A program made the position numbers and the translations under genes. Under the pieces are notes generated by a model, which did not search any database, was not told the origin of the DNA, and was given only the letters and a program-made list of their open reading frames with translations. 64,000 bases of DNA, from positions 101,907 to 165,906 of the forward strand of contig CALXKU010000001.1 of assembly GCA_944389025.1 (NCBI GenBank), given 5' to 3'. This document shows, piece after piece, positions 17,099-24,358 of this stretch (its first letter is position 1; each line of letters starts with the position of its first letter). Origin of the DNA: an uncultured Spirochaetaceae bacterium (GTDB lineage Bacteria > Spirochaetota > Spirochaetia > Sphaerochaetales > Sphaerochaetaceae).

Positions 17099-17540
17099 GA
17101 GAATATATGAGGTAACAGACAGAACTCCTGATTTGATAGCCGCTCTCCTCTCCGTTTGGGAATCATCGGTCAGGGTCACGCATCTTTTTCTTGCCGAAAC
17201 TGAAATATTGAATATAAAAAAGTATGTGCCTGAGGCTCTTTCCGCTGTTGCCCATTTGATTGTTGCCGAGGATGATTCCGGTACTCCTGTTGCTTTCATG
17301 GGCGTAGATGATGGCTCTCTTGAGATGCTCTTCATAAGCTCTGATGAACGAGGAAAAGGGTTGGGAAGAAAGCTTATGGAGAAAGCGATAGATGAATATT
17401 CGGTAAATCGTCTTGCAGTCAATGAACAGAATCCTCAGGCTAAGGGCTTTTATGAGCATATGGGCTTCAGGGTATATAAGAGGTCAGAGATGGATGAGCA
17501 GGGAGGCCCATATCCTCTTCTTTACATGAAGTTGGAGTGA
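17094..17540 (+). CDS. GNAT acetyltransferase, YjaB-like, with TTG start inside the transposon end
   Basis: 148 residues resembling E. coli YjaB over its length: SVRVTHLFL, VAFMGV, MLFISSDERGKGLGRKLMEKA (acetyl-CoA loop), VNEQNPQAKGFYEHMGFRVYKRSEMDEQGGPYPLL. The reading frame opens at TTG 17094, which lies in the TTGAC end of the TnpB element and overlaps the TnpB stop. If the insertion target was TTGAT followed by GAGAATATATG, the original start would have been the ATG formed across the junction, and the insertion changed it to ACG. Translation may now use TTG or be lost. No good ribosome site is visible. Confidence 0.75.
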   Translation: MTRIYEVTDRTPDLIAALLSVWESSVRVTHLFLAETEILNIKKYVPEALSAVAHLIVAEDDSGTPVAFMGVDDGSLEMLFISSDERGKGLGRKLMEKAIDEYSVNRLAVNEQNPQAKGFYEHMGFRVYKRSEMDEQGGPYPLLYMKLE

Positions 17541-17585
17541 ATTATTTTCATTCCTGACTCTTATCCAATATGGCATGCGATACGG

Positions 17586-17614
17586 TTGTACAATGAATTT
17601 TGAAATGATATAAT
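17586..17614 (+). promoter_or_regulatory. pyrG promoter
   Basis: TTGTAC at 17586-17591, a 17-base spacer and a perfect TATAAT at 17609-17614. Transcription should start near 17621, immediately before the attenuator structure. Confidence 0.75.
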
Positions 17615-17622
17615 CCTCTGCT

Positions 17623-17669
17623 ATGGACAAGGACGTCTATCTTTTACAGGGATAGATGTCCTTTTTTCT
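17623..17669 (+). promoter_or_regulatory. pyrG leader attenuator with ANTAR-type hexaloop
   Basis: Two exclusive structures share bases. First, a hairpin ATGGAC/GTCTAT (17623-17628, 17635-17640) closes a six-base loop AAGGAC with A at position 1 and G at position 4, the pattern bound by ANTAR proteins. Second, an intrinsic terminator pairs 17629-17641 with 17651-17663 over 13 bases (one G-U) and is followed by TTTTTTC. Forming the hexaloop hairpin removes the 5' arm of the terminator, so a bound protein would allow read-through into pyrG. Structures are seen; the regulator is inferred. Confidence 0.65.
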
Positions 17670-17683
17670 TTTTGGAGGTGGTC

Positions 17684-19282
17684 ATGAATCGCAAATACGT
17701 ATTTGTCACTGGCGGTGTTGTATCAGGGCTAGGCAAGGGAGTGAGTGCCGCAAGTCTCGGGCTTCTTTTAAAAGAGAGAGGGCTCAAGATTGCCGCACAG
17801 AAACTGGATCCATACTTGAATGTCGATCCGGGGACGATGAGTCCCTACCAGCACGGGGAGGTATTTGTGACCGAGGACGGTGCTGAGACCGACCTCGATC
17901 TGGGGCATTATGAGAGATTCATTGATGAGAATTTAAATAAGATGTCAAACCTCACAAGCGGCAGGGTGTTCTGGAATATCCTGACAAGGGAGAGAAGGGG
18001 AGAATACCTCGGAAAGACTGTCCAGATAATCCCTCATGTGACAGATGAAATAAAAAGATCCATATATTCCCTTGGAGAGATTACTGGCGCTGATGTTGTG
18101 ATAACAGAGATTGGCGGAACGATAGGGGATATAGAGAGCCAGCCATTTTTAGAGGCTGCGAGACAGCTACGTACCGAAATCGGAAGTCAAAACTGTATGT
18201 TCATACATGTTGTCCTTGTCCCATATCTGAATTGCAGCGGGGAGTATAAGACTAAACCAAGTCAGCACTCGGTCCGTGAACTTCAGGGAATGGGCATAAT
18301 GCCCGATTGCATCATCGCACGTTCTGAAAAGAGGTTGGATGATGAGATCCTTTCAAAAATCGCGATGTTCTGCAATGTCGAACGTCGCGCCGTAATAGGT
18401 AATGAGAACATATCTCCAATCTACGCTCTTCCCATTCTTCTTCATGAGAGGGGATTTGATGATTATGTCGTCTCACGTCTTGCTCTTGAATGTGGCAAGT
18501 GCAATCTGGATGCATGGAGTGCTGCGGTAGCCCGCATGTGTGGGAAAAAGAAGAGGAAAGTCAGAATCGCAATATGCGGAAAGTATGTGAAACTTCATGA
18601 TGCCTACCTCTCGATAAACGAGTCGCTTTATCATGCATCAAGCTTCAATGATGCAGAGCTTGAGCTCTTATTCATTGACTCAGAGGAGGTTGAGAAGAAA
18701 GGAGCTGAGGCCCTGCTTAGTGGTGCAGACGGGATTCTTGTCCCAGGCGGTTTCGGCTCCCGTGGAATCGAGGGCATGATAGATGCCGCACGCTATGCGA
18801 GGGAAAAAGACATCCCTTATCTTGGAATATGCCTTGGAATGCAGGTTGCTGTAATCGAGGCATCGCGCTCTCTTGCAGGGCTTTGCAAGGCTAATTCAAG
18901 GGAATTCGATGAGAATGGTAGCGAGTGCGTGATAGACCTGATGGATGAGCAGAGAAATATCACTTCAAAAGGAGGTACGATGCGCCTCGGCTCATATCCA
19001 TGCCTGGTTAAGAATGGCACCGTGCTTCATGAGATTTATCGCTCTGATATTGTCAGCGAAAGGCATCGTCACCGCTATGAGGTCTCCCCAGTTTTCCGAG
19101 AGAGGATAGAGAAAAGCGGAATTGTCTTCAGCGGTACGAGCCCGGATGGAAAACTGGTCGAGGCGATGGAGAATCCGCACTGTCGATTCTTTGTTGCCGT
19201 GCAGGCCCATCCTGAGTTCAAAAGCAGGCCGAACAGGGTTCATCCCCTTTTTGACAGTTTCATAAAAGCTTCTCTGAGCTGA
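17684..19282 (+). CDS. pyrG: CTP synthase
   Basis: 532 residues from ATG 17684, chosen over an upstream in-frame TTG because GGAGGTGG precedes it and MNRKYVFVTGGVVSGLGKG is the usual N-terminus. The synthetase domain shows GLGKGVSAASLG (P-loop), LDPYLNVDPGTMSPYQHGEVFVT and TEIGGTIGDIES. The C-terminal glutaminase domain has the nucleophile Cys in YLGICLGMQ and the His-Glu pair in QAHPEFKSRP. It makes CTP from UTP, ATP and glutamine in the cytoplasm. The leader carries a terminator/hexaloop switch, so expression is probably tied to nitrogen supply. The usual partner rpoE is absent. Confidence 0.97.
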   Translation: MNRKYVFVTGGVVSGLGKGVSAASLGLLLKERGLKIAAQKLDPYLNVDPGTMSPYQHGEVFVTEDGAETDLDLGHYERFIDENLNKMSNLTSGRVFWNILTRERRGEYLGKTVQIIPHVTDEIKRSIYSLGEITGADVVITEIGGTIGDIESQPFLEAARQLRTEIGSQNCMFIHVVLVPYLNCSGEYKTKPSQHSVRELQGMGIMPDCIIARSEKRLDDEILSKIAMFCNVERRAVIGNENISPIYALPILLHERGFDDYVVSRLALECGKCNLDAWSAAVARMCGKKKRKVRIAICGKYVKLHDAYLSINESLYHASSFNDAELELLFIDSEEVEKKGAEALLSGADGILVPGGFGSRGIEGMIDAARYAREKDIPYLGICLGMQVAVIEASRSLAGLCKANSREFDENGSECVIDLMDEQRNITSKGGTMRLGSYPCLVKNGTVLHEIYRSDIVSERHRHRYEVSPVFRERIEKSGIVFSGTSPDGKLVEAMENPHCRFFVAVQAHPEFKSRPNRVHPLFDSFIKASLS

Positions 19283-19313
19283 AAAAAAAATGGCATGGTT
19301 CATCGCCATGCCA
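19282..19313 (-). terminator. Terminator of the leftward asnB operon
   Basis: Arms TGGCATGG (19291-19298) and CCATGCCA (19306-19313); on the minus strand they are followed by nine T residues (19282-19290). It lies between convergent pyrG and asnB. Confidence 0.85.
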
Positions 19314-19318
19314 GAGCT

Positions 19319-20905
19319 TCATTCACCACTTTTCCCGTAGTTTGAAAGCACTCTTGCCGAAGGATCTTTGACTTTGCATCCTGGCCAAGTGCTGTTTGGC
19401 ATCCAGAAGCCAGGAATCATGCTGTGCTGTCCAGGATAGTAGTGCTCGAATATCTCCCTGTATAGGAGGGACTCGGGGGTGAACGGTCTTCCCTCTTCAG
19501 GATATTTGAGATACTCCTTCTCAAGGTCCTTTCCTTCATAATAAGTTGCCGCGTATTCTTTAAGCTCATCAACCATGCTGTGTCCCACAGCATCGCTGAA
19601 CGCTGCTTTCTCCCTCCATAAGATATCGTCGGGAAGATACGAGCCATCATCGAACGCTTTTCTTAAAAGATACTTGCCATGCCCCGTGCGGTTCATTTTC
19701 ATCTCAGGGTCGATCGAGAGTACGTAAGATGCGAATTCAAGATCTCCAAACGGAACTCTAGCCTCAATGGAGTTGTCTGCGATACACCTGTCCGCACGTA
19801 GCACATCGTACGCATAGAGCTCTCTCACCCTTTTCTGGCTCTCTTTCTCGAACTCTTCTGCACTCGGTGCGAAATCGGTGTATTTATAGCCGAAAAGCTC
19901 ATCGGAAACCTCACCAGTGAGAAGGACCCGCACATCTGTGTTTTCGTGGATGTATCTGCATAGGAGATACATGCCCATGCTTGCCCTGATTGTAGTTATA
20001 TCATAGGTTGCAAGAGTGTTGATGACCTCAGGAAGAGCTTTGATAACATCGCTTTTATTCATGCTCACGTTCGTATGCTCTGAACCAAGATACTCTGCAG
20101 TTCGCTCGGCATATTTCGAATCGATTGGGTCCTTGTCCATCCCGATGGAGAACGTCCTTATCTTTTTGCCAAGCAGTTTCGTTGCAATCGAGCATACAAG
20201 TGAGCTGTCCAGTCCTCCAGAGAGAAGGAAAGCAAGTGGAGTATCGGAGTCGAGGCGCTTTCTTACAGCCTCTATGAGTCTATCCCTTATTCCAGCTGTA
20301 ATCTCCTCAATGCTTCCATATCTGTACGATCTTACATCGGCTATGTCACGGTATGAAATGAATTTCCCTTCCTTATAGTAGCTTCCGGGAGGGAAGGGGA
20401 GAGTGGAGGAGCAAAAAGGCGTAAGAAGACAAGCTTCGCTTGCGAATGCGATCTTACCATCGCTGTCATAGCCGTAGAAGAGGGGACGGATGCCGATCGG
20501 GTCCCTGGCTGCTATGAAACCTTCTTTCTCATCATAGATTACGGTTGCGAATTCTGCATCGAGAAGAGAGAACATATTTTCTCTGTACTTATCGTAAAGG
20601 TATAGTACAGTCTCGCAGTCAGAGTTGGAATGAAAACTATAGCCTTCACGCTCCAGAGTTCTCCTGATATCTCTGAATCCATATATCTCGCCGTTGGTTA
20701 TGCTGTACATCCCATGGTAAAGGAACGGTTGCATCCCGCTTTCATCTACCCCCATTATCGAAAGGCGTTGAAAAGCGAGGAAAACACCATCTTTTGGACT
20801 AACTATCCTCTCATCATCAGGTCCTCTCCTTCTTGTTCTTTTCAATATCGCTCTGAGCTTTGGAATGCTCAGCGCTTTTCCCTCATACGCAAACACAGTA
20901 CACAT
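19319..20905 (-). CDS. asnB: Asparagine synthetase B (glutamine-hydrolysing)
   Basis: 528 residues from ATG 20905, so that the nucleophile cysteine is residue 2 (MCTVFAYEG), as Ntn glutaminases require; a longer frame starting at 20917 would bury it. GAGGTG precedes the ATG. The glutaminase domain holds RGPDDERIV and NGEIYGF; the synthetase domain has the pyrophosphate loop LLSGGLDSSLVCSIA and LTGEVSDELFGYKY. The C-terminal LWREKAAFSDAVGHS is typical of the E. coli AsnB group. It makes asparagine from aspartate, ATP and glutamine. It is last in the glutamate synthase operon, 8 bases behind the preceding stop, which suggests coordinated amino-nitrogen use. Confidence 0.93.
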   Translation of the reverse strand: MCTVFAYEGKALSIPKLRAILKRTRRRGPDDERIVSPKDGVFLAFQRLSIMGVDESGMQPFLYHGMYSITNGEIYGFRDIRRTLEREGYSFHSNSDCETVLYLYDKYRENMFSLLDAEFATVIYDEKEGFIAARDPIGIRPLFYGYDSDGKIAFASEACLLTPFCSSTLPFPPGSYYKEGKFISYRDIADVRSYRYGSIEEITAGIRDRLIEAVRKRLDSDTPLAFLLSGGLDSSLVCSIATKLLGKKIRTFSIGMDKDPIDSKYAERTAEYLGSEHTNVSMNKSDVIKALPEVINTLATYDITTIRASMGMYLLCRYIHENTDVRVLLTGEVSDELFGYKYTDFAPSAEEFEKESQKRVRELYAYDVLRADRCIADNSIEARVPFGDLEFASYVLSIDPEMKMNRTGHGKYLLRKAFDDGSYLPDDILWREKAAFSDAVGHSMVDELKEYAATYYEGKDLEKEYLKYPEEGRPFTPESLLYREIFEHYYPGQHSMIPGFWMPNSTWPGCKVKDPSARVLSNYGKSGE

Positions 20906-20913
20906 AACACACC

Positions 20914-21597
20914 TCACACCGCAGCATATAGCTGACTATAAGTTTTGGATTTATCAGCTTCAATTGCTAAGAAGCTTCCGTTTAGGCATTCCTCTTCTGA
21001 TATGGAGAATGTCCTTGCAAAATCTCTTATAAGAGGAGAGAGCACTTCCTCTTTCTCCTCGTTTCCCACGACTCTGGTTATAAGCTTGTCCGAGAGATTT
21101 ACAGGACGCTTATCACATCTGAGGTAAATCGTTCCCGCATACATCCCGTTTCCACAGAAATAGCCGGTAATCTCCTCTTTTTCATGTCCAAGTCCAAGAA
21201 CGATGATTATCCCTCCTGCAAGATACTCCCCAAGAAAGGAACCTGTGCGACCGCCTATTATGAGCAGACTCTTTTTATTTCCGTAGGCTTTCATGTGGAC
21301 TCCTGCCCTGTAGCCTGCATCATTGAGGATGTAAACCCTGCCACCTCGCATACCGTATGCAAGCGCATCTCCTGCAGAGCCTCTGACTGCGATCAGACCG
21401 TCATTCATAGTATCTGCAGCGGCATCCTGAACATTGCCATCAACGAATATGCTACCACCGTCAAGGTATGCACCAAGCGCATTTCCCGGCGTTCCTTCAA
21501 GGTGGAGTGTACCGCTATTCAAGCCGCATCCAAGGTAGCGCTCTCCAATGCAGCCATGTACTGTTTTCTTATCTTTTTCTTCTGAATCCATTCTCAT
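20914..21597 (-). CDS. Glutamate synthase, GXGXG domain subunit (GltB domain 3)
   Basis: 227 residues forming the right-handed helix of the GltB C-terminal domain: repeated glycine patterns GNALGAYLDGGSIFVDGNVQDAAAD, MRGGRVYILNDAGYRAG and YLAGGIIIVLGLG. In archaeal-type glutamate synthase the three large-subunit domains are separate genes; here they run in order amidotransferase, FMN/ferredoxin, GXGXG, then asnB. This subunit is structural and links the two active sites. Only three bases separate it from the FMN subunit gene. Confidence 0.88.
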   Translation of the reverse strand: MRMDSEEKDKKTVHGCIGERYLGCGLNSGTLHLEGTPGNALGAYLDGGSIFVDGNVQDAAADTMNDGLIAVRGSAGDALAYGMRGGRVYILNDAGYRAGVHMKAYGNKKSLLIIGGRTGSFLGEYLAGGIIIVLGLGHEKEEITGYFCGNGMYAGTIYLRCDKRPVNLSDKLITRVVGNEEKEEVLSPLIRDFARTFSISEEECLNGSFLAIEADKSKTYSQLYAAV

Positions 21598-21600
21598 CTA

Positions 21601-23088
21601 TCACTCTCCCGCATACCCGATTCCGAGTATCTTAAGCTCCTTCTGATTAAGGTCTACACCCCTTAGAGCCAGTCTGTTCCCTCTCAGGGCCTCGATGCTG
21701 TTTATACCCATTCCTCCCATGAATTCCTTTATCTCTTGCGTCCAAGCCTGGACAAGATTCACAAGTCTCTCTGCTCCTTTTTCCGGATCAAGTCTTTTCC
21801 TTAAAGACTCATCCTGTGTTGCTATTCCCCATGCACATTTTCCGCTATGACATGATGCGCATATGTGGCAACCGAGGGCGCAGAGTGCGGCTGTTCCTAT
21901 TGAGACAGCATCGGCTCCAAGAGCGATCGCTTTCACCACATCGGCAGAATTTCTTATTCCACCTGAGGCTATGATGCTGATTCTGTCGCGTATTTTCTCT
22001 TCCCTGAGCCTCTGGTCGACAGAAGCTATCGCTAGCTCTATCGGAAGTCCGACATTATCACGGATTCTCTTGGGAGCTGCTCCTGTTCCACCTCTGTAGC
22101 CGTCTATCGATATGATATCTGCACCGCTTCTTGCGATTCCCGAGGCTATCGGTGCGATATTGTGAACCGCAGCGACTTTTACTATCACGGGTTTCTTATA
22201 TTCCGTGACCTCCTTTATCGACATGACAAGCTGAGCAAGGTCCTCAATAGAGTAGATGTCATGGTGAGGGGCGGGGCTTATCGCATCAAGTCCTTCGGGA
22301 ACCATTCTTGTCCTGGAAACATCCCCGACAATCTTGGCCCCGGTAAGATGCCCTCCGATACCGGGTTTTGCCCCTTGTCCGATTTTTATCTCGATTGCAG
22401 CCGCGGTATTTAGATATCTCTGATGAACTCCGAAACGGCCTGATGCCACCTGTACTATCGTATTGTCCTTATACCGGTAAAGGCTCTCATGAAGGCCTCC
22501 TTCCCCTGTGTTCCAGTAAGTGTGAAGTTCTTCTGCGGCAATGGAAAGTGCCTTATGCACGTTAAGACTAATCGCTCCGTAACTCATTGCCGAGAACATA
22601 ATCGGTGTTGATAGCTCAAGGTGGGGAGGAAGGTTATCCCTCAGTTTTCCATTCTCATCCCTTTCCACAGTGCTTGGTCTCTCCCCGAGAAAGGTCGCTG
22701 TCTCCATCGGCTCTCTCAGCGGATCGATCGATGGATTTGTCACCTGACTTGCATTGAGCAGCATCTTGTCAAAATAGATCGGCACGTTCTTGCCTGAAGC
22801 TCCCATTGAGGAGAGAAGTACCCCTCCCGTCTCTGCCTGCAGAAGTATCTCTTTTAAATCATCCTTACGGAATACTGAGTTATGTCTGAATCTGTTCTCC
22901 TCCTCTGTTATGTATAGCGCCCCCTGAGGGCAGAGAGAGACGCAACGCTGGCAGTCTACACATTTATCATGATGGAAGACGAGATCTTTCCCTTCTTTTT
23001 CACTGATAGCCCCAAAAGAACATTCTTTTACACATCTCATGCACGCTATGCAGCATGAATCCCTTCTTATCCTGTACCTGGCCATCAT
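21601..23088 (-). CDS. Glutamate synthase, FMN-binding domain subunit with N-terminal ferredoxin
   Basis: 495 residues. The N-terminus carries two 4Fe-4S cysteine patterns (CIACMRCVKEC and CVDCQRCVSLC). The remainder is the archaeal-type GltS synthase domain: MFSAMSYGAISLNVHKAL, NTGEGGLHE, IKIGQGAKPGIGGHLTGAKI, SIDGYRGGTGAAP, and a cysteine cluster CALGCHICASCHSGKCAWGIATQ that would bind the 3Fe-4S centre. It converts 2-oxoglutarate and ammonia channelled from the amidotransferase subunit to glutamate, probably with ferredoxin or a separate reductase as donor, since no GltD-like gene follows. Its start overlaps the upstream stop by four bases (ATGA). Confidence 0.92.
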   Translation of the reverse strand: MMARYRIRRDSCCIACMRCVKECSFGAISEKEGKDLVFHHDKCVDCQRCVSLCPQGALYITEEENRFRHNSVFRKDDLKEILLQAETGGVLLSSMGASGKNVPIYFDKMLLNASQVTNPSIDPLREPMETATFLGERPSTVERDENGKLRDNLPPHLELSTPIMFSAMSYGAISLNVHKALSIAAEELHTYWNTGEGGLHESLYRYKDNTIVQVASGRFGVHQRYLNTAAAIEIKIGQGAKPGIGGHLTGAKIVGDVSRTRMVPEGLDAISPAPHHDIYSIEDLAQLVMSIKEVTEYKKPVIVKVAAVHNIAPIASGIARSGADIISIDGYRGGTGAAPKRIRDNVGLPIELAIASVDQRLREEKIRDRISIIASGGIRNSADVVKAIALGADAVSIGTAALCALGCHICASCHSGKCAWGIATQDESLRKRLDPEKGAERLVNLVQAWTQEIKEFMGGMGINSIEALRGNRLALRGVDLNQKELKILGIGYAGE

Positions 23089-24176
23089 CCCACCTCCTTT
23101 GAAAGGGTTACTATCACAGCCTCCCCGCCTCGAGGGGCCCAGATTCTCTCCACATTGGGCTCTACGACCCTTATCGCAGCCTCTTCCGAGCTGAAATATG
23201 TCGTATTGCCTTTCTCCGCCGCAACGAGGCTTCTGAGCTTTAGCCTGTCATTGAGAGCCATCATGCCACCGTGAAAACCGACAAGAATTGAAAATGGACC
23301 TGTTATCAGAAATGATGAGAACATCTTCCTCAGGTATGAGAGTCTTTTCCTCTCATCCTCATTCTTTGTTGCTATTGTCGACCAGAAAGGGGAGGCTATC
23401 ACCTCAGAGCATTCCTTGAGTGTGAGTCCCTGTTTCCTCGTCAGATAGTCGAGGATGTATGTGATAACCTCTGTATCGGTAAGAAGGTTGCAAGAGTAGC
23501 CGTACATCTCAACAGCTCTTCGATTTGCATCGTATGACGATATCTCCCCGTTATGTACGACGCTCAGGTCCAAAAGGGAGAATGGATGCGAGCCAGCCCA
23601 CCATCCTGGAGTGTTCGTCGGATAGCGTCCATGCGCGGTCCATGAATAGCCTTCGTACTCCTCGATGCGATAGAAATCGGCCACATCCTCAGGGTATCCC
23701 ACAGCTTTGAAGACACCCATGTCCTTTCCGCAGGATACGACATAGGCACCACTTATTGTGTCGTTAATCCTTATCATCGCACGTGATGTGTACTCATCCT
23801 CATCCAGCTGACTGTCTTGGATGAGGTGAGGAAGCGGGGTTATGAAATAACGCCAGATAAGAGGTGCTTCGGAAATCTTTGAGTTCTGTCTTACGGGAAT
23901 CTTTGACAGGTTGATTATGTCAAAGCGTTTTTCAAGGAATCTTTCTGCCTCTTCCCTGTCCTTCTGCGAGTCGTAGAAGATATGAAGTGCGTAATAGTCC
24001 TTATACTGGGGATAGATTCCATAGCCGGCAAATCCCCCTCCAAGTCCGTTCGACCTGCTATGCATGACTGCAATGCTCTTTTTAATAGCTTCTCCGGTAA
24101 TCCTCCGTCCATCTTTACAGAATATGCCGCTTATGGCGCACCCGGAACTTATTCTTATCTCACCCTCTTTTTTCAT
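23085..24176 (-). CDS. Glutamate synthase, class II glutamine amidotransferase subunit (GltB domain 1)
   Basis: 363 residues from ATG 24176, preferred over an ATG at 24209 because GAGGTG precedes it. The likely nucleophile cysteine is in SSGCAISGIF, about 13 residues in, so a short propeptide must be removed. HSRSNGLGGGFAGYGIYPQYKDYYALHI and WTAHGRYPTNTPGWWAGSHPFSLLDLSVVHNGEISSY match split glutamate synthase amidotransferases. It releases ammonia from glutamine for the FMN subunit. It is the first gene of the operon and sits behind a leader with a terminator/hexaloop switch. Confidence 0.9.
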   Translation of the reverse strand: MKKEGEIRISSGCAISGIFCKDGRRITGEAIKKSIAVMHSRSNGLGGGFAGYGIYPQYKDYYALHIFYDSQKDREEAERFLEKRFDIINLSKIPVRQNSKISEAPLIWRYFITPLPHLIQDSQLDEDEYTSRAMIRINDTISGAYVVSCGKDMGVFKAVGYPEDVADFYRIEEYEGYSWTAHGRYPTNTPGWWAGSHPFSLLDLSVVHNGEISSYDANRRAVEMYGYSCNLLTDTEVITYILDYLTRKQGLTLKECSEVIASPFWSTIATKNEDERKRLSYLRKMFSSFLITGPFSILVGFHGGMMALNDRLKLRSLVAAEKGNTTYFSSEEAAIRVVEPNVERIWAPRGGEAVIVTLSKEVG

Positions 24177-24194
24177 CCATACACCTCGGAAAAT

Positions 24195-24239
24195 AAAAAA
24201 AGGACGCACTAAGATCAGATCTTAGAACGTCCTTGTTCT
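24195..24239 (-). promoter_or_regulatory. Glutamate synthase leader attenuator with ANTAR-type hexaloop
   Basis: On the minus strand AGAAC/GTTCT closes the loop AAGGAC (forward 24224-24239), again with A1 and G4. Overlapping it, an intrinsic terminator pairs AGGACG with CGTCCT and CTAAGA with TCTTAG across a 2-by-2 internal mismatch (forward 24201-24233) and ends in seven T residues. The leader lies between a TTGACA box and the first start codon. Architecture and loop are the same as in the pyrG leader. Confidence 0.65.
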
Positions 24240-24246
24240 TGCCATT

Positions 24247-24275
24247 TTTTACGACATATCATTTCACTTTGTCAA
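24247..24275 (-). promoter_or_regulatory. Promoter of the glutamate synthase operon
   Basis: A perfect TTGACA on the minus strand (forward 24270-24275) with a weak -10 box, GTAAAA at 17 or TAAAAA at 18 bases. Transcription would start near 24240, at the foot of the hexaloop hairpin. Confidence 0.55.
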
Positions 24276-24298
24276 TTATATCCGTGAATATTTTATGA

Positions 24299-24358
24299 AT
24301 AAAAATTCATGCTTTTGCATAATCGTACTTGACTTTTTCCCGCCTGATTTCTTATTAT
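24299..24358 (+). repeat. 60-bp direct repeat, left copy (target duplication of the IS)
   Basis: Identical over 60 bases to 26484-26543. It contains TTGACT and TATTAT promoter boxes and the short palindrome ATGCTTTTGCAT. The copies flank the insertion element exactly, as a long target-site duplication. This left copy would drive transcription into the IS, antisense to its transposase. Confidence 0.85.
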
